In this document: positions 9,088 through 16,695 of the stretch, in pieces
Layout of the letters: each line of letters starts with the position of its first letter
How positions within the stretch are numbered: position 1 is the first letter of the stretch
Source of the DNA: DASUAS01 sp963720765
GTDB taxonomy: Bacteria; Actinomycetota; Acidimicrobiia; IMCC26256; DASPTH01
Assembly: GCA_963720765.1 (NCBI GenBank)
Contig: CAVRGS010000011.1
Coordinates: 1-64,000 of the forward strand
Direction of reading: 5' to 3'
Length of the DNA: 64,000 bases
Made by a program: the position numbers and the translations under genes
The notes under the pieces: model-generated
Seen by the model: only the letters and a program-made list of their open reading frames with translations
Told to the model about the DNA's origin: nothing
Database searches by the model: none

Positions 9088-9573
9088 GTGACTGCCTCCT
9101 GCAACCAGCTGGGCCGACTTCGAAGCGCGAGGCGCCGGACCTGGCCGCCGCCGTCCACGCCCGCCTGACCGCCACGCTCCACTCGATCCTCGGGACGCTG
9201 CGGGCCGACGGCGCGCCCCGGCTCACCGGGCTCGAGGTGCACTTCGGCGAGGGCGAGCTCTGGCTGGCGATGATGCCCGACTCGCGCAAGGCCGACGACC
9301 TGCGCCGCGATCCGCCGCTTCGCGCTGCACAGCGCGCCCGACGTCGAGCTGGTCGACGGCGACGCCAAGGTGGGCGGACGAGCGGTGCTGGTGACCGATG
9401 ACGACACGATTGCCCGATTCGTGGATCGGCTCCCGATGGAGCTGCCGTCGAGCGGCATGGCGCTGTTCCGGGCCGAGCTCACCGACGCCTCGCTGGCGCG
9501 GGTCGAGGACGACTTCATGGTCATCGACGTCTGGCACCCGGGCGAGCCGCTCCGGCAGGTGCGCCGCCGGTAG
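9088..9573 (+). CDS. pyridoxamine 5'-phosphate oxidase-like (flavin/F420) protein, three frameshifts
   Basis: Small split-barrel protein of the PNPOx-like superfamily, which in actinobacteria often binds FMN or coenzyme F420; the substrate cannot be told. After removing an extra base near 9109, 9127 and 9312, the translation runs MTASCNQLADFEAEAPDLAA, then HSILGTLRADGAPRLTGLEV, WLAMMPDSRKADDLRRDPRF, ALHSAPDVELVDGDAKVGGRAV and ends QVRRR at 9573, about 160 residues. Each piece matches the usual order of the family. GTG at 9088 is chosen because it gives the standard N terminus. Confidence 0.75.
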
Positions 9574-9616
9574 CGGAACAAGCGTCCCGGGTCGGTGGGT
9601 TGGGTACGCCGATGGG

Positions 9617-10499
9617 ATGTTGACGCGACGCTGGTGGCATTCGCGCTTCGGCGGCTCGCTCGTGCGGGAGCTGGCCATCGTCGTCGCGCTCCTCCTGCTC
9701 TACAAGTACGGACGTTTCCTCGGCAAGGGTCACGTCGCGACCGCGGTGCACAACGCCCACGACGTGATCGGGCTCGAGCGCTCGCTCGGCGTGTTCACCG
9801 AGGCGCGGCTGCAGGATCTCGTGGTCACCGACACCGCGCTCATCCGGTTCCTCAACGCGTACTACCTGATCGCGCACGTCGCGGTGACCGCGGCCGCGTT
9901 CGTGTGGCTGTACGTGCGCCACCCGTCGACCTACCGGCGCTTCCGCGACGTGATGATCGTCATCACGATCACGGGAATGACGTTGCACCTCCTGCTCCCG
10001 CTCGCGCCGCCGCGCATGTTCCCGCACCTCGGCTTCGTCGACACCGCCAAGGTGTTCGGTCCCGCGTCGTACGGCGCCGGAAGCCCGTACAAGGGGTTCG
10101 CCAACCAATTCGCGGCGATGCCGTCGCTGCACTTCGGGTGGGCGCTGGTGATCGCGTGGGCGGTGCTGCTCGCGACCACGAGCCGGTGGCGCTACCTCGT
10201 GCTCGCGCACCCGGTGATCACGTTGGCCGCGATCGTGCTCACCGCCAACCACTACTGGCTCGACGCGGTCGCCGCGACCGTGCTGTTCGTGTTCGCGCTC
10301 GGCGGTCGACCGTCTGCTCGAGCGTCGCCGGACGCGGCGGATGGCGGTCAGAGGCTCGGAGGACGACGAAACTGCTGCGCCAGGCTCGCAAAGTGGTCGG
10401 GCGTCGAGCGAGCCACCTTCCACGTACCGTCCTCGAGCACCGCGTGCGCCGGAACGAGCATCGGCTGCGGAGCGCCGGGCGGCCAGATCCCGAGGCTGA
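9617..10499 (+). CDS. PAP2-superfamily membrane phosphatase / inositol phosphotransferase-like
   Basis: Polytopic membrane protein of the PAP2 type. From the ATG at 9617 it has an N-terminal helix (SLVRELAIVVALLLLYKYG), several more hydrophobic segments, and the two lipid-phosphatase-like motifs MPSLHFGWAL (about residue 175) and ANHYWLDAVAA (about 215) with the catalytic His residues. Members act on lipid phosphates or transfer phosphoinositol. The true end is unclear: a one-base shift near 10302 gives LAVDRLLERRRTRR and a stop at 10499; without it the frame runs on to 10618 over the pheT end. Confidence 0.75.
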
Positions 10500-10539
10500 C
10501 CTCGGCCGCCGCTCGATCGTGCGGTCGGTGTTGCGTCAA
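10348..10539 (-). CDS. small hypothetical protein downstream of pheT
   Basis: A 63-residue frame with a TTG start overlapping the pheT stop (TTGA), in the style of the other gene junctions here. The stretch GIWPPGAPQPMLVPAHAVLE and then DGTWKVARSTPDHFASLA reads like genuine protein and resembles the tail of SnoaL-like or lipoprotein families that end in a W-K-V strand. It overlaps the 3' end of the convergent PAP2 gene, so only one of the two reading frames over 10348-10499 is likely to be coding. It may instead be the remnant of a longer gene. Confidence 0.35.
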   Translation of the reverse strand: MTQHRPHDRAAAEVSLGIWPPGAPQPMLVPAHAVLEDGTWKVARSTPDHFASLAQQFRRPPSL

Positions 10540-12950
10540 CCCCGCAGTTCGGCGTCGTGGGCGGCGATCACCGCGTCGATCGCCTGCTGGCGGAGGGTGG
10601 CCACGTCGGCGTCGGTGAGCGTGCGGTCGGGGACGCGGAACCGCAACGCGAACGCCAGGCTGCGCCGGCCGGGCCCGAAGGCGTCGCTGGTGAACACGTC
10701 GAAGAGGCGCACGTCTTCGAGCGCGTCACCGACCGCGGCCCGCAACGTGGCGAGCACGTCGGCGGTGGCGACGGTGTCGGCGAGGACGAACGCGAGGTCG
10801 ACGCTCGACGCCGGGAAGCGCGACGGCGCGCGGAACGTCCGGTCGCGTCGGGCCGCGTCGAGCAGCGTGTCGAGCACGAGCTCGGCGGCGACGACGGGGG
10901 CGTCGAGTCCCAATGCGGCGAGCACGTCGGGTGCGACCTCACCGACGGTGCCGGCGTCGCGGCCGTCGACGACGACGCGCGCGGCGCGTCCGGCGCGGTA
11001 GCCGGTGAGGGTGTCGGGTTGCAGCGTGACGTCGTGGATGCCGAGCGCCTCGAGCACGACCCGCACCGCGTCGAGCGCGTCGTACACGTCGACCGGTCGG
11101 TCGTCCTCCAGCGGGCGCCGGCGCACCTGTCCCGCCCACGCCAGCGCGACGTGCTCGGGCTCGTCGGGCAGCGGGCCGCGCGGCCCGTTCGGGGTGAGGA
11201 ACACACGGCCCATCTCGAACAGCGCGACGTCGGCGAGGCCCTGCGCCGTGTTTCCGGCGACCGCGCGCAGCAGCCCGGGGAGCACGGCGGTGCGCAGCAC
11301 CGACTCCTCGGCGCGCAGCGGGTTGGTGGCGCGCACGACGCGATCGAGCGGCGCACCGGCGCGCTCGAGGTCGGCCGGCGACACCAGCGACAGCGTGATC
11401 GCCTCGGAGAGGCCGACGCCGACGAGCGCGTCGGCGACGAGACGCCGCTCCTGCTGGCGGGCGGTGAGCATGCCGACCTGGCCGTGGGTGTCGGGCAGGG
11501 TGCGACCGATGCGGTCGAAGCCGATGCGCCGTGCGACCTCCTCCACCAGGTCGATCTCGCGGTCGAGATCGGGGCGGAAGGTCGGGACGATCGCGACCAT
11601 GACGTCGTCGCTGGTGTCACCCGGCGGCGCATCGTCCAGGTCGATGCCGAGCGGTGAGAGCGAGCTCCACACGTCCTCGGCGTCGAGGTCGGTGCCGAGC
11701 ACCGCGTTCACCCGCGACGCGCGGAGGCGGATGCGGGCGCGCTCGACCGGCGCCGGGTACACGTCGACCGCGTCGGCTGCGACCTGCGCGCCGGCCACCT
11801 CGACCAGCAGCTCCATCGCCCGCTCCGCGTTCACCGCGATGGCGTCGGGATCGATGCCACGCTCGAAGCGCGCGCTCGACTCGCTGCGCAGCTTGAGGCG
11901 CTTCGAGCTGCGGGCGATGCCCATGCGCTCGAAGTACGCCGACTCGAGCAGGATCTCGGTGGTGGCGTCGGACACCTCCGACGTCGAGCCGCCCATGATC
12001 CCGGCGATCGCCTGCGGCGTGCGCTCGGCGTCGCAGATGAGGAGGTCTTCGCCGGTGAGCGTGCGCTCGACGTCGTCGAGGGTCGTGATGGTCTCGCCCT
12101 CGTCGGCGGTGCGCACCACGATGCCGCGACCGGCGAGGCGCGAGAGGTCGAAGGCGTGCAGCGGCTGGTTGCGCTCGAGCAGCACGTAGTTGGTGACGTC
12201 GACCACGTTGCTGATCGGGCGCATCCCCGCCTTCACCAGGCGCTGCGCCATCCACGCGGGCGACTCCCCCATCGTCACGCGCGCGACGCGGCCGAGGTAG
12301 CGCGGGCAGCGGGCGTCGTCGTCGATCACGACGGTGATGTCGCTCGTGACCGTCGGCATCGGTCGGTGCCGAGCGGCTCGGGCAGCACGAAGTCGAGCGA
12401 GAAGTGCGCGGCGAGCTCGCGGGCCACGCCGACGATGCACATCGCGTCGGGCCGGTTGGGCGTGATCGCGAGGTCGAAGATCACGTCGTCGAGGCCGAGC
12501 ACCTCGCGCACGTCGCGCCCGAGCTCGGTGGCGGTGTCGAGACCGAGGATGCCGGAGTGGTCGTCGCCGAGGCCGAGCTCCTTGGCCGAGCAGAGCATGC
12601 CGTCGCTCATCTCGCCGGCGATCTTGCGGCGCTCGAGCGTGAAGCCACCCGGCAACGTGGCACCCGGCGGCGCATACGGCACCACCATGCCGGCGACCAC
12701 GTTGGGCGCACCGCACACGACGCGCGCCTCGGCGCCGCCCACGGTGACGTCGACGAGAGTGAGCGGCTTGTTCGGGGTGCGGGTGAGGCTCGACGTCGAG
12801 CACCCGTGCCGCGACGACGCCGGTGATCTCCTCGCCGGGTTGCTCGACGCCCTCGACCTCGAGGCCGAGCTGGTTGAGCGCGGAGACCAGGTCGGCGACC
12901 GGGGCGTCGACGGGCGTGAAGTCGCGGATCCAGGAGAGCGGTGCGCGCAT
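10536..12950 (-). CDS. pheT: phenylalanyl-tRNA synthetase beta subunit (two compensating frameshifts)
   Basis: Beta chain of the alpha2-beta2 PheRS. The ATG at 12950 gives MRAPLSWIRDFTPVDAPVAD. An extra C near 12778 moves the EMAP-like tRNA-binding region (VCGAPNVVAGMVVPYAPPGA, LERRKIAGEMSDGMLCSAKE) into the next frame until about 12360, after which the B3/B4 editing and B5 domains and the C-terminal FDX-ACB domain (PSRFPASSVDLAFVLAD) continue in frame. Length (about 804 residues) is normal. It lies 20 bases downstream of pheS. Confidence 0.94.
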   Translation of the reverse strand: MRAPLSWIRDFTPVDAPVADLVSALNQLGLEVEGVEQPGEEITGVVAARVLDVEPHPHPEQAAHSRRRHRGRRRGARRVRCAQRGRRHGGAVCAAGCHVAGWLHARAPQDRRRDERRHALLGQGARPRRRPLRHPRSRHRHRARARRARGARPRRRDLRPRDHAQPARRDVHRRRGPRARRALLARLRAARAARHRPMPTVTSDITVVIDDDARCPRYLGRVARVTMGESPAWMAQRLVKAGMRPISNVVDVTNYVLLERNQPLHAFDLSRLAGRGIVVRTADEGETITTLDDVERTLTGEDLLICDAERTPQAIAGIMGGSTSEVSDATTEILLESAYFERMGIARSSKRLKLRSESSARFERGIDPDAIAVNAERAMELLVEVAGAQVAADAVDVYPAPVERARIRLRASRVNAVLGTDLDAEDVWSSLSPLGIDLDDAPPGDTSDDVMVAIVPTFRPDLDREIDLVEEVARRIGFDRIGRTLPDTHGQVGMLTARQQERRLVADALVGVGLSEAITLSLVSPADLERAGAPLDRVVRATNPLRAEESVLRTAVLPGLLRAVAGNTAQGLADVALFEMGRVFLTPNGPRGPLPDEPEHVALAWAGQVRRRPLEDDRPVDVYDALDAVRVVLEALGIHDVTLQPDTLTGYRAGRAARVVVDGRDAGTVGEVAPDVLAALGLDAPVVAAELVLDTLLDAARRDRTFRAPSRFPASSVDLAFVLADTVATADVLATLRAAVGDALEDVRLFDVFTSDAFGPGRRSLAFALRFRVPDRTLTDADVATLRQQAIDAVIAAHDAELRG

Positions 12951-12970
12951 CGGGCCTCGTACCTGCCGTC

Positions 12971-14005
12971 TCAGTACTGCGCCAGGAAGCGCACGTCGCC
13001 GTCGAAGAACGTTCTGATCTCGTCGATCCCGTAGCGGATCATCGCGATGCGTTCGAGGCCGAAGCCGAACGCGAATCCGGTGTGCTCCTCGGGGTCGATG
13101 CCCACCCCGCGCAGCACGTTGGGGTCGACCATCCCGCAGCCCCCGAGCTCGATCCATCCCGACTGCGAGCAGACGCGACACCCGGCGCCGTCGCAGAAGA
13201 TGCAGCTCACCGCGAGCTCGGCCGACGGCTCGGTGTACGGGAAGAAGTCGGGACGGAAGCGCGTCCGGATGCGGTCGTCGTCGAAGAGGCGGCGCACGAA
13301 CGTCTCGATGGTGCCGAACAGGTCGGCGAGGGTGATGCCGCGGTCGACGGCCAACGCCTCGATCTGGTGGAACACCGGCGAGTGGCGGGCGTCGAGCGTC
13401 TCGTTGCGGTAGGTGCGACCGGGCGCGACCACGAAGATCGGCGGTGTCATCGACTCCATGGTGCGGATCTGCACCGGCGACGTGTGCGTGCGGAGCATCA
13501 CCTGCTCGGGATCACCGAGCTCGACGTAGAGCGTGTCCTGCATCGAGCGCGCCGGATGGCCGGGCACCATGTTGAGCGCCTCGAAGTTGTGCCAGTCGTC
13601 CTCGACCTCGGGGCCCTGCACGACTCGGTAGCCCATGCCCACGAAGATGTCCTCGAGCTCGCGCTGCACCTGGGTGACGAGATGCAGGTGACCACGCTCA
13701 CGCCCGTGCCCGCCGAGGGTGAGGTCGATGCGGTCGCGCTCCCCCGCCTGCGCGGCCTCGACTGCGGCGAGCTCCGCACGCCGCGCCTCGACCAGCTCGG
13801 TGATGCGAGCCGTGGTGTCGGCGACCAGCTTGCCGGCGATGGGCTTGTCGGCCGGGTCGAGCGTCTTGATCGATGCCTTGAGATCGGACACCGCAGAACC
13901 CCGCCCTGCGTACGAGCGCTCCACCGCCGCGAGCTCGGACTCGTCGTTCGCCGCCGCGATGGCGGCCGCGGCGTCGTCGAGATACCCGTCGGGCAGCAGG
14001 CTCAC
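12971..14005 (-). CDS. pheS: phenylalanyl-tRNA synthetase alpha subunit
   Basis: Catalytic chain of PheRS (class II aaRS). The GTG at 14005 overlaps the stop of the rRNA methyltransferase gene (GTGA) and starts MSLLPDGYLDDAAAAIA, an N-terminal coiled coil. Class II motif 2 lies around RTYRNETLDARHSPVFHQIE, and motif 3 near FAFGFGLERIAMIRYGI at the C terminus; a Cys-rich CIFCDGAGCRVC segment is present. The 344-residue length is typical. In other bacteria pheS-pheT also follows infC-rpmI-rplT. Confidence 0.95.
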   Translation of the reverse strand: MSLLPDGYLDDAAAAIAAANDESELAAVERSYAGRGSAVSDLKASIKTLDPADKPIAGKLVADTTARITELVEARRAELAAVEAAQAGERDRIDLTLGGHGRERGHLHLVTQVQRELEDIFVGMGYRVVQGPEVEDDWHNFEALNMVPGHPARSMQDTLYVELGDPEQVMLRTHTSPVQIRTMESMTPPIFVVAPGRTYRNETLDARHSPVFHQIEALAVDRGITLADLFGTIETFVRRLFDDDRIRTRFRPDFFPYTEPSAELAVSCIFCDGAGCRVCSQSGWIELGGCGMVDPNVLRGVGIDPEEHTGFAFGFGLERIAMIRYGIDEIRTFFDGDVRFLAQY

Positions 14006-14854
14006 CTGCTGCTCCCGGACCGCTGCCTCGCCGACTCGAAGCACAGGACGGTGCCGGCCATGGCCACGTTCAACGACTCGGCGGGACCGGCCATGGGGAT
14101 CTGCACCTGGCCGTCGAGGCGGTCGTCGACGGCGGGGTCGATCCCGTGGGCCTCGTTGCCGAGCACGATCGCGGTCGGCGCGGGTGAAGTCGACCTCGGT
14201 GTACGGGGTACCGCGGGAGGCGGTGGCACCCAGCCGCTGCCGACCGAGCTCGCCGAGCGCGTCGAGCGCCTCCACCGCAGTCCACCCTTCCGACTCCGCG
14301 TCGACCACCGGGATCCCGAAGATCGCACCAGCCGACGCCCGAACGACCTTGGGATTGTACGCGTCGACCGATCCGGGACCGAGGAGGATTGCCGCCGCCC
14401 CCGACGCGTCGGCGCTGCGCACCAGCGTGCCGAGGTTGCCGGGATCGGACATCGCCAGCGCGACCACGACCAACCCGTCACCGGCCAGGGCGCGCCGGTC
14501 GGCCACCGGGCGTCGGGCGACGGCGAGCACCGGCTGGGGCGTGCGCGTGCTGCCGACCTTCTCGAGCACGCCCTCCTTCATCGACAGGAGCGGCACGCCA
14601 GCGTCGGCGAGGCGGGCACAGAGCGTCGGGAAGGCGGTCTCCGCCCGCGGCCCGACGAACGCACGCTCGAGCCGCGCGCCGCGATCGAGTGCGGCTGCCA
14701 TCGCCCGCGGCCCTTCGACCACGAACATTCCGGTGGACGCACGAACCTTGGGTTCGCGCAGCAGCTCGCGCAGTTGCCGGACCGCGCCGTGACGAGGACC
14801 GACGGGCTCAGCCGCCGGTTGCTCAGGCAGCTTCGGCAGCTTCGAGCGCCTCAC
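14002..14854 (-). CDS. TrmH/SpoU-family RNA 2'-O-methyltransferase (one frameshift)
   Basis: SAM-dependent ribose methyltransferase of the knotted SPOUT class, likely acting on 23S rRNA (RlmB/TsnR-like); the exact target is not visible. It has an N-terminal substrate-binding part (MFVVEGPRAMAAALDRGA), motif 1 DPGNLGTLVRSADA, then after an extra G near 14185 motif 2 AIVLGNEAHGID and motif 3 IPMAGPAESLNVAMAG. The GTG at 14854 overlaps the last 32 bases of rplT; no later start keeps the N-terminal region. Its stop overlaps pheS (GTGA). Confidence 0.88.
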
Positions 14855-15194
14855 GCGCGGTGGTGACCAGCGCGCCGAAGGCGGCCGAGTCGCGCACGGC
14901 GAGGTCGGCGAGGATCTTGCGGTCGACCTCGATCTCGGCGGCCTTCAGACCGGCGACGAAGCGGGAGTAGGAGATGTCCTGCTCGCGGCACGCGGCGTTG
15001 ATGCGCACGATCCAGAGGCGGCGGAACTCGCCCTTGCGGGCCCGGCGGTCGCGGTACGCGTAGTTGCCGGAGTGCATGACCTGCTCGTTGGCCTTGCGCA
15101 CGCTCCGACTGCGCGACCCGCGATAGCCCTCGGCCTTGGCGAGGACCTTGCGGCGACTCTTCTTGCTGTGGACGGATCGCTTGACCCTGGCCAT
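14823..15194 (-). CDS. rplT: 50S ribosomal protein L20
   Basis: Primary 23S rRNA-binding protein needed for early 50S assembly. The 123-residue frame begins MARVKRSVHSKKSRRKVLAK and has the family core GNYAYRDRRARKGEFRRLWI and FVAGLKAAEIEVDRKILADL. A GGAG ribosome-binding site stands 6-7 bases before the ATG. Gene order infC-rpmI-rplT is standard. L20 is a repressor of this operon in several bacteria, which makes the folded infC leader a candidate target. Confidence 0.97.
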   Translation of the reverse strand: MARVKRSVHSKKSRRKVLAKAEGYRGSRSRSVRKANEQVMHSGNYAYRDRRARKGEFRRLWIVRINAACREQDISYSRFVAGLKAAEIEVDRKILADLAVRDSAAFGALVTTAREALEAAEAA

Positions 15195-15245
15195 CGTGAC
15201 TCCTGATCGATCGCGCGCGACTCGTCGGCGCGCGGCTGGTGTGTG

Positions 15246-15443
15246 TCAGCGAAGGCCGAGCAGACGCTCGACCCTCCGCTTGTCGCCGCCCACGACCTCG
15301 ACGCCCTGCTTGTCACGAGCGAGGGCGCCGGTGGACTTCTGCTCGAAATGGCGTTGGCGGTTCGCCTTGCGACGGCGGATCTTGCCCGTGCTGGTCACCC
15401 TGAAGCGCTTGGCTGCGCCCCGGTGCGTCTTCATCTTCGGCAT
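15246..15443 (-). CDS. rpmI: 50S ribosomal protein L35
   Basis: Small, basic 65-residue ribosomal protein starting MPKMKTHRGAAKRFRVTSTG, the usual L35 N terminus, and ending GVEVVGGDKRRVERLLGLR. The ATG at 15443 starts just one base after the infC stop, so the two are almost certainly coupled. An upstream in-frame ATG (15458) would overlap infC and is rejected because L35 proteins begin at MPKMK. Confidence 0.95.
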   Translation of the reverse strand: MPKMKTHRGAAKRFRVTSTGKIRRRKANRQRHFEQKSTGALARDKQGVEVVGGDKRRVERLLGLR

Positions 15444-15444
15444 G

Positions 15445-16020
15445 TCACGCAGCTCCACTCTCGGCTGGTTCTTCGGGATCGTGGCGGGTGGACGGCTTCT
15501 TGCCGTCCTTGCGGGTGGGGTGCAGCACCATGGTCATGTTGCGTCCGTCGAGCCGTGGAGTGCTCTCGACGGTCGCGAACTCCGCGACGTCGTCGGCGAC
15601 CCGGGTGAGGATCTTCATCCCGAGCTCGGGGTGGGCCATCTCTCGACCGCGGAACATGATCGTGAGCTTGACCTTGTTGCCCTCGCCCAGGAAGCGCACG
15701 ACGTGCTTCATCTTCGTGGTGTAGTCGTGCTCGTCGATCTTGGGCCGGAACTTCATCTCCTTGATGACGACGTTCGTGGCCTTGCGCTTCGACTGACGCC
15801 GTCGCTGTTCCTGCTCGTAGACGTACCGGCCATAGTCCATGATCCGGCAGACGGGCGGGTTCGCGTTGGGCGCGACCTCGACCAGATCGAGCTCTTGTTC
15901 ACGGGCCTGCGTCTGCGCTTCGGGCAGGGGGCGGACCCCCAGTTGCTCGCCGTCGGCGCCGACGAGGAAGACCTCGCGGGCTCGAATGCGGTCGTTGATC
16001 CTGACCTCGTGTGCAGCTAT
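15445..16020 (-). CDS. infC: translation initiation factor IF-3, probable AUA start
   Basis: Binds the 30S subunit and checks start codons. The core includes RINDRIRAREVFLVG, DLVEVAPNANPPVCRIMDYG and MFRGREMAHPELG, followed by a short charged tail. There is no ATG, GTG or TTG at the position where relatives begin. An ATA at 16020, with AGGTG five bases upstream, would give MAAHEVRINDRIRAREV, aligning with other IF-3 N termini. Enterobacterial infC starts with AUU and is autoregulated this way. The only in-frame ATG (16104) lies inside a 10-bp hairpin and adds 28 unlikely residues; a lost base after an ATG at 16034 is a third possibility. Confidence 0.9.
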   Translation of the reverse strand: MAAHEVRINDRIRAREVFLVGADGEQLGVRPLPEAQTQAREQELDLVEVAPNANPPVCRIMDYGRYVYEQEQRRRQSKRKATNVVIKEMKFRPKIDEHDYTTKMKHVVRFLGEGNKVKLTIMFRGREMAHPELGMKILTRVADDVAEFATVESTPRLDGRNMTMVLHPTRKDGKKPSTRHDPEEPAESGAA

Positions 16021-16257
16021 GTGGTCACCTGCTTCATCGGAGCTTCCTCTGGGGGAGGAACTGGTCCCGGACGCGACGATGGCGGACACGGGAATGTCCG
16101 CCATCAAACCGCCACGACGAGCGTGGCCGTGCAACATGCGGACCTGGCGCACCGGCCATCTTGGTGTGGTGGCTGGTGGCCAGGTGGGGATCGAAGCTCC
16201 AGCCGAGGCCGATGAGCCGCTTCCCACTTCCCTGCTATGCCGGTCGTGACCGGATTT
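16021..16257 (-). promoter_or_regulatory. structured 5' leader of the infC-rpmI-rplT operon
   Basis: Between a likely -10 box (TATCCT, 16269-16264) and the infC coding region lie about 235 bases with several stems: CCGGTC-GT-GACCGG (16240-16253), GAAGC/GCTTC plus GTGGG/CCCAC (16184-16227), ACCTGGC/GCCAGGT (16142-16185), CCACG/CGTGG (16112-16126) and a 10-bp hairpin ATGGCGGACA/TGTCCGCCAT (16079-16104). In Firmicutes and Proteobacteria this operon is controlled by L20 or IF-3 acting on the leader; a comparable role here is inference. Confidence 0.5.
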
Positions 16258-16274
16258 CCTGCCAGGATACACGG

Positions 16275-16685
16275 GTGAGCAGCATCTGGACACCATCAGG
16301 CGAGCACCGACCCGATCCCGGCCCGGAGCCGGACCGCGAAGCAGCGCTCGACGTCGGGCCCGAGGGCGAAGCGGTCGAGATGACCCAGGAGCAGTACGAG
16401 GAGCTGCTCCGGGCCCGGGCCGAGCTGGCCGCCATCCCGGTCGCCGACATCGTGGCCAACCACGCCATCGGGCTCCAGCAGCTGGCGGTCATCCACCTCC
16501 TCCCCGATCCCGGCATCGACGGCACCCCGGGCGAACCTCGCCTCGCCGAGGCGGGACTGGCGATCGACGCCCTCGGCGCGTTGGTCGACACGCTCGGCGA
16601 CCGACTGGCTCCCCACCACGAGGCGCTGCGAGAGGCGGTGACCCAGCTCCGGCTGGCGTTCGTCGAGCTCTCCGCCCCCGAGTGA
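16275..16685 (+). CDS. DUF1844 family protein
   Basis: A 136-residue acidic protein of unknown function. After a disordered Pro/Glu-rich start (about 40 residues) comes the DUF1844 core, IPVADIVANHAIGLQQLAVI, a helix, and ALGALVDTLGDRLAPHHEAL to the end. The family is small, soluble and sits beside infC in many actinobacteria, as here (divergent). The GTG at 16275 gives the natural length; its promoter region overlaps that of infC, and a GGATAC sequence 4 bases upstream is a weak -10 candidate. Confidence 0.8.
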   Translation: MSSIWTPSGEHRPDPGPEPDREAALDVGPEGEAVEMTQEQYEELLRARAELAAIPVADIVANHAIGLQQLAVIHLLPDPGIDGTPGEPRLAEAGLAIDALGALVDTLGDRLAPHHEALREAVTQLRLAFVELSAPE

Positions 16686-16695
16686 TCACCCCGAC

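Noticed and set aside
12971..14854. Single 627-residue methyltransferase-PheS fusion
   Set aside because: It arises from one extra G near 14185; the methyltransferase has its own stop at 14002 that overlaps the pheS GTG.
16184..16227. tRNA-like segment (TTCGATC followed by CCACCTGGCCACCA) in the infC leader
   Set aside because: The T-stem does not pair and no anticodon arm or acceptor stem can be built.
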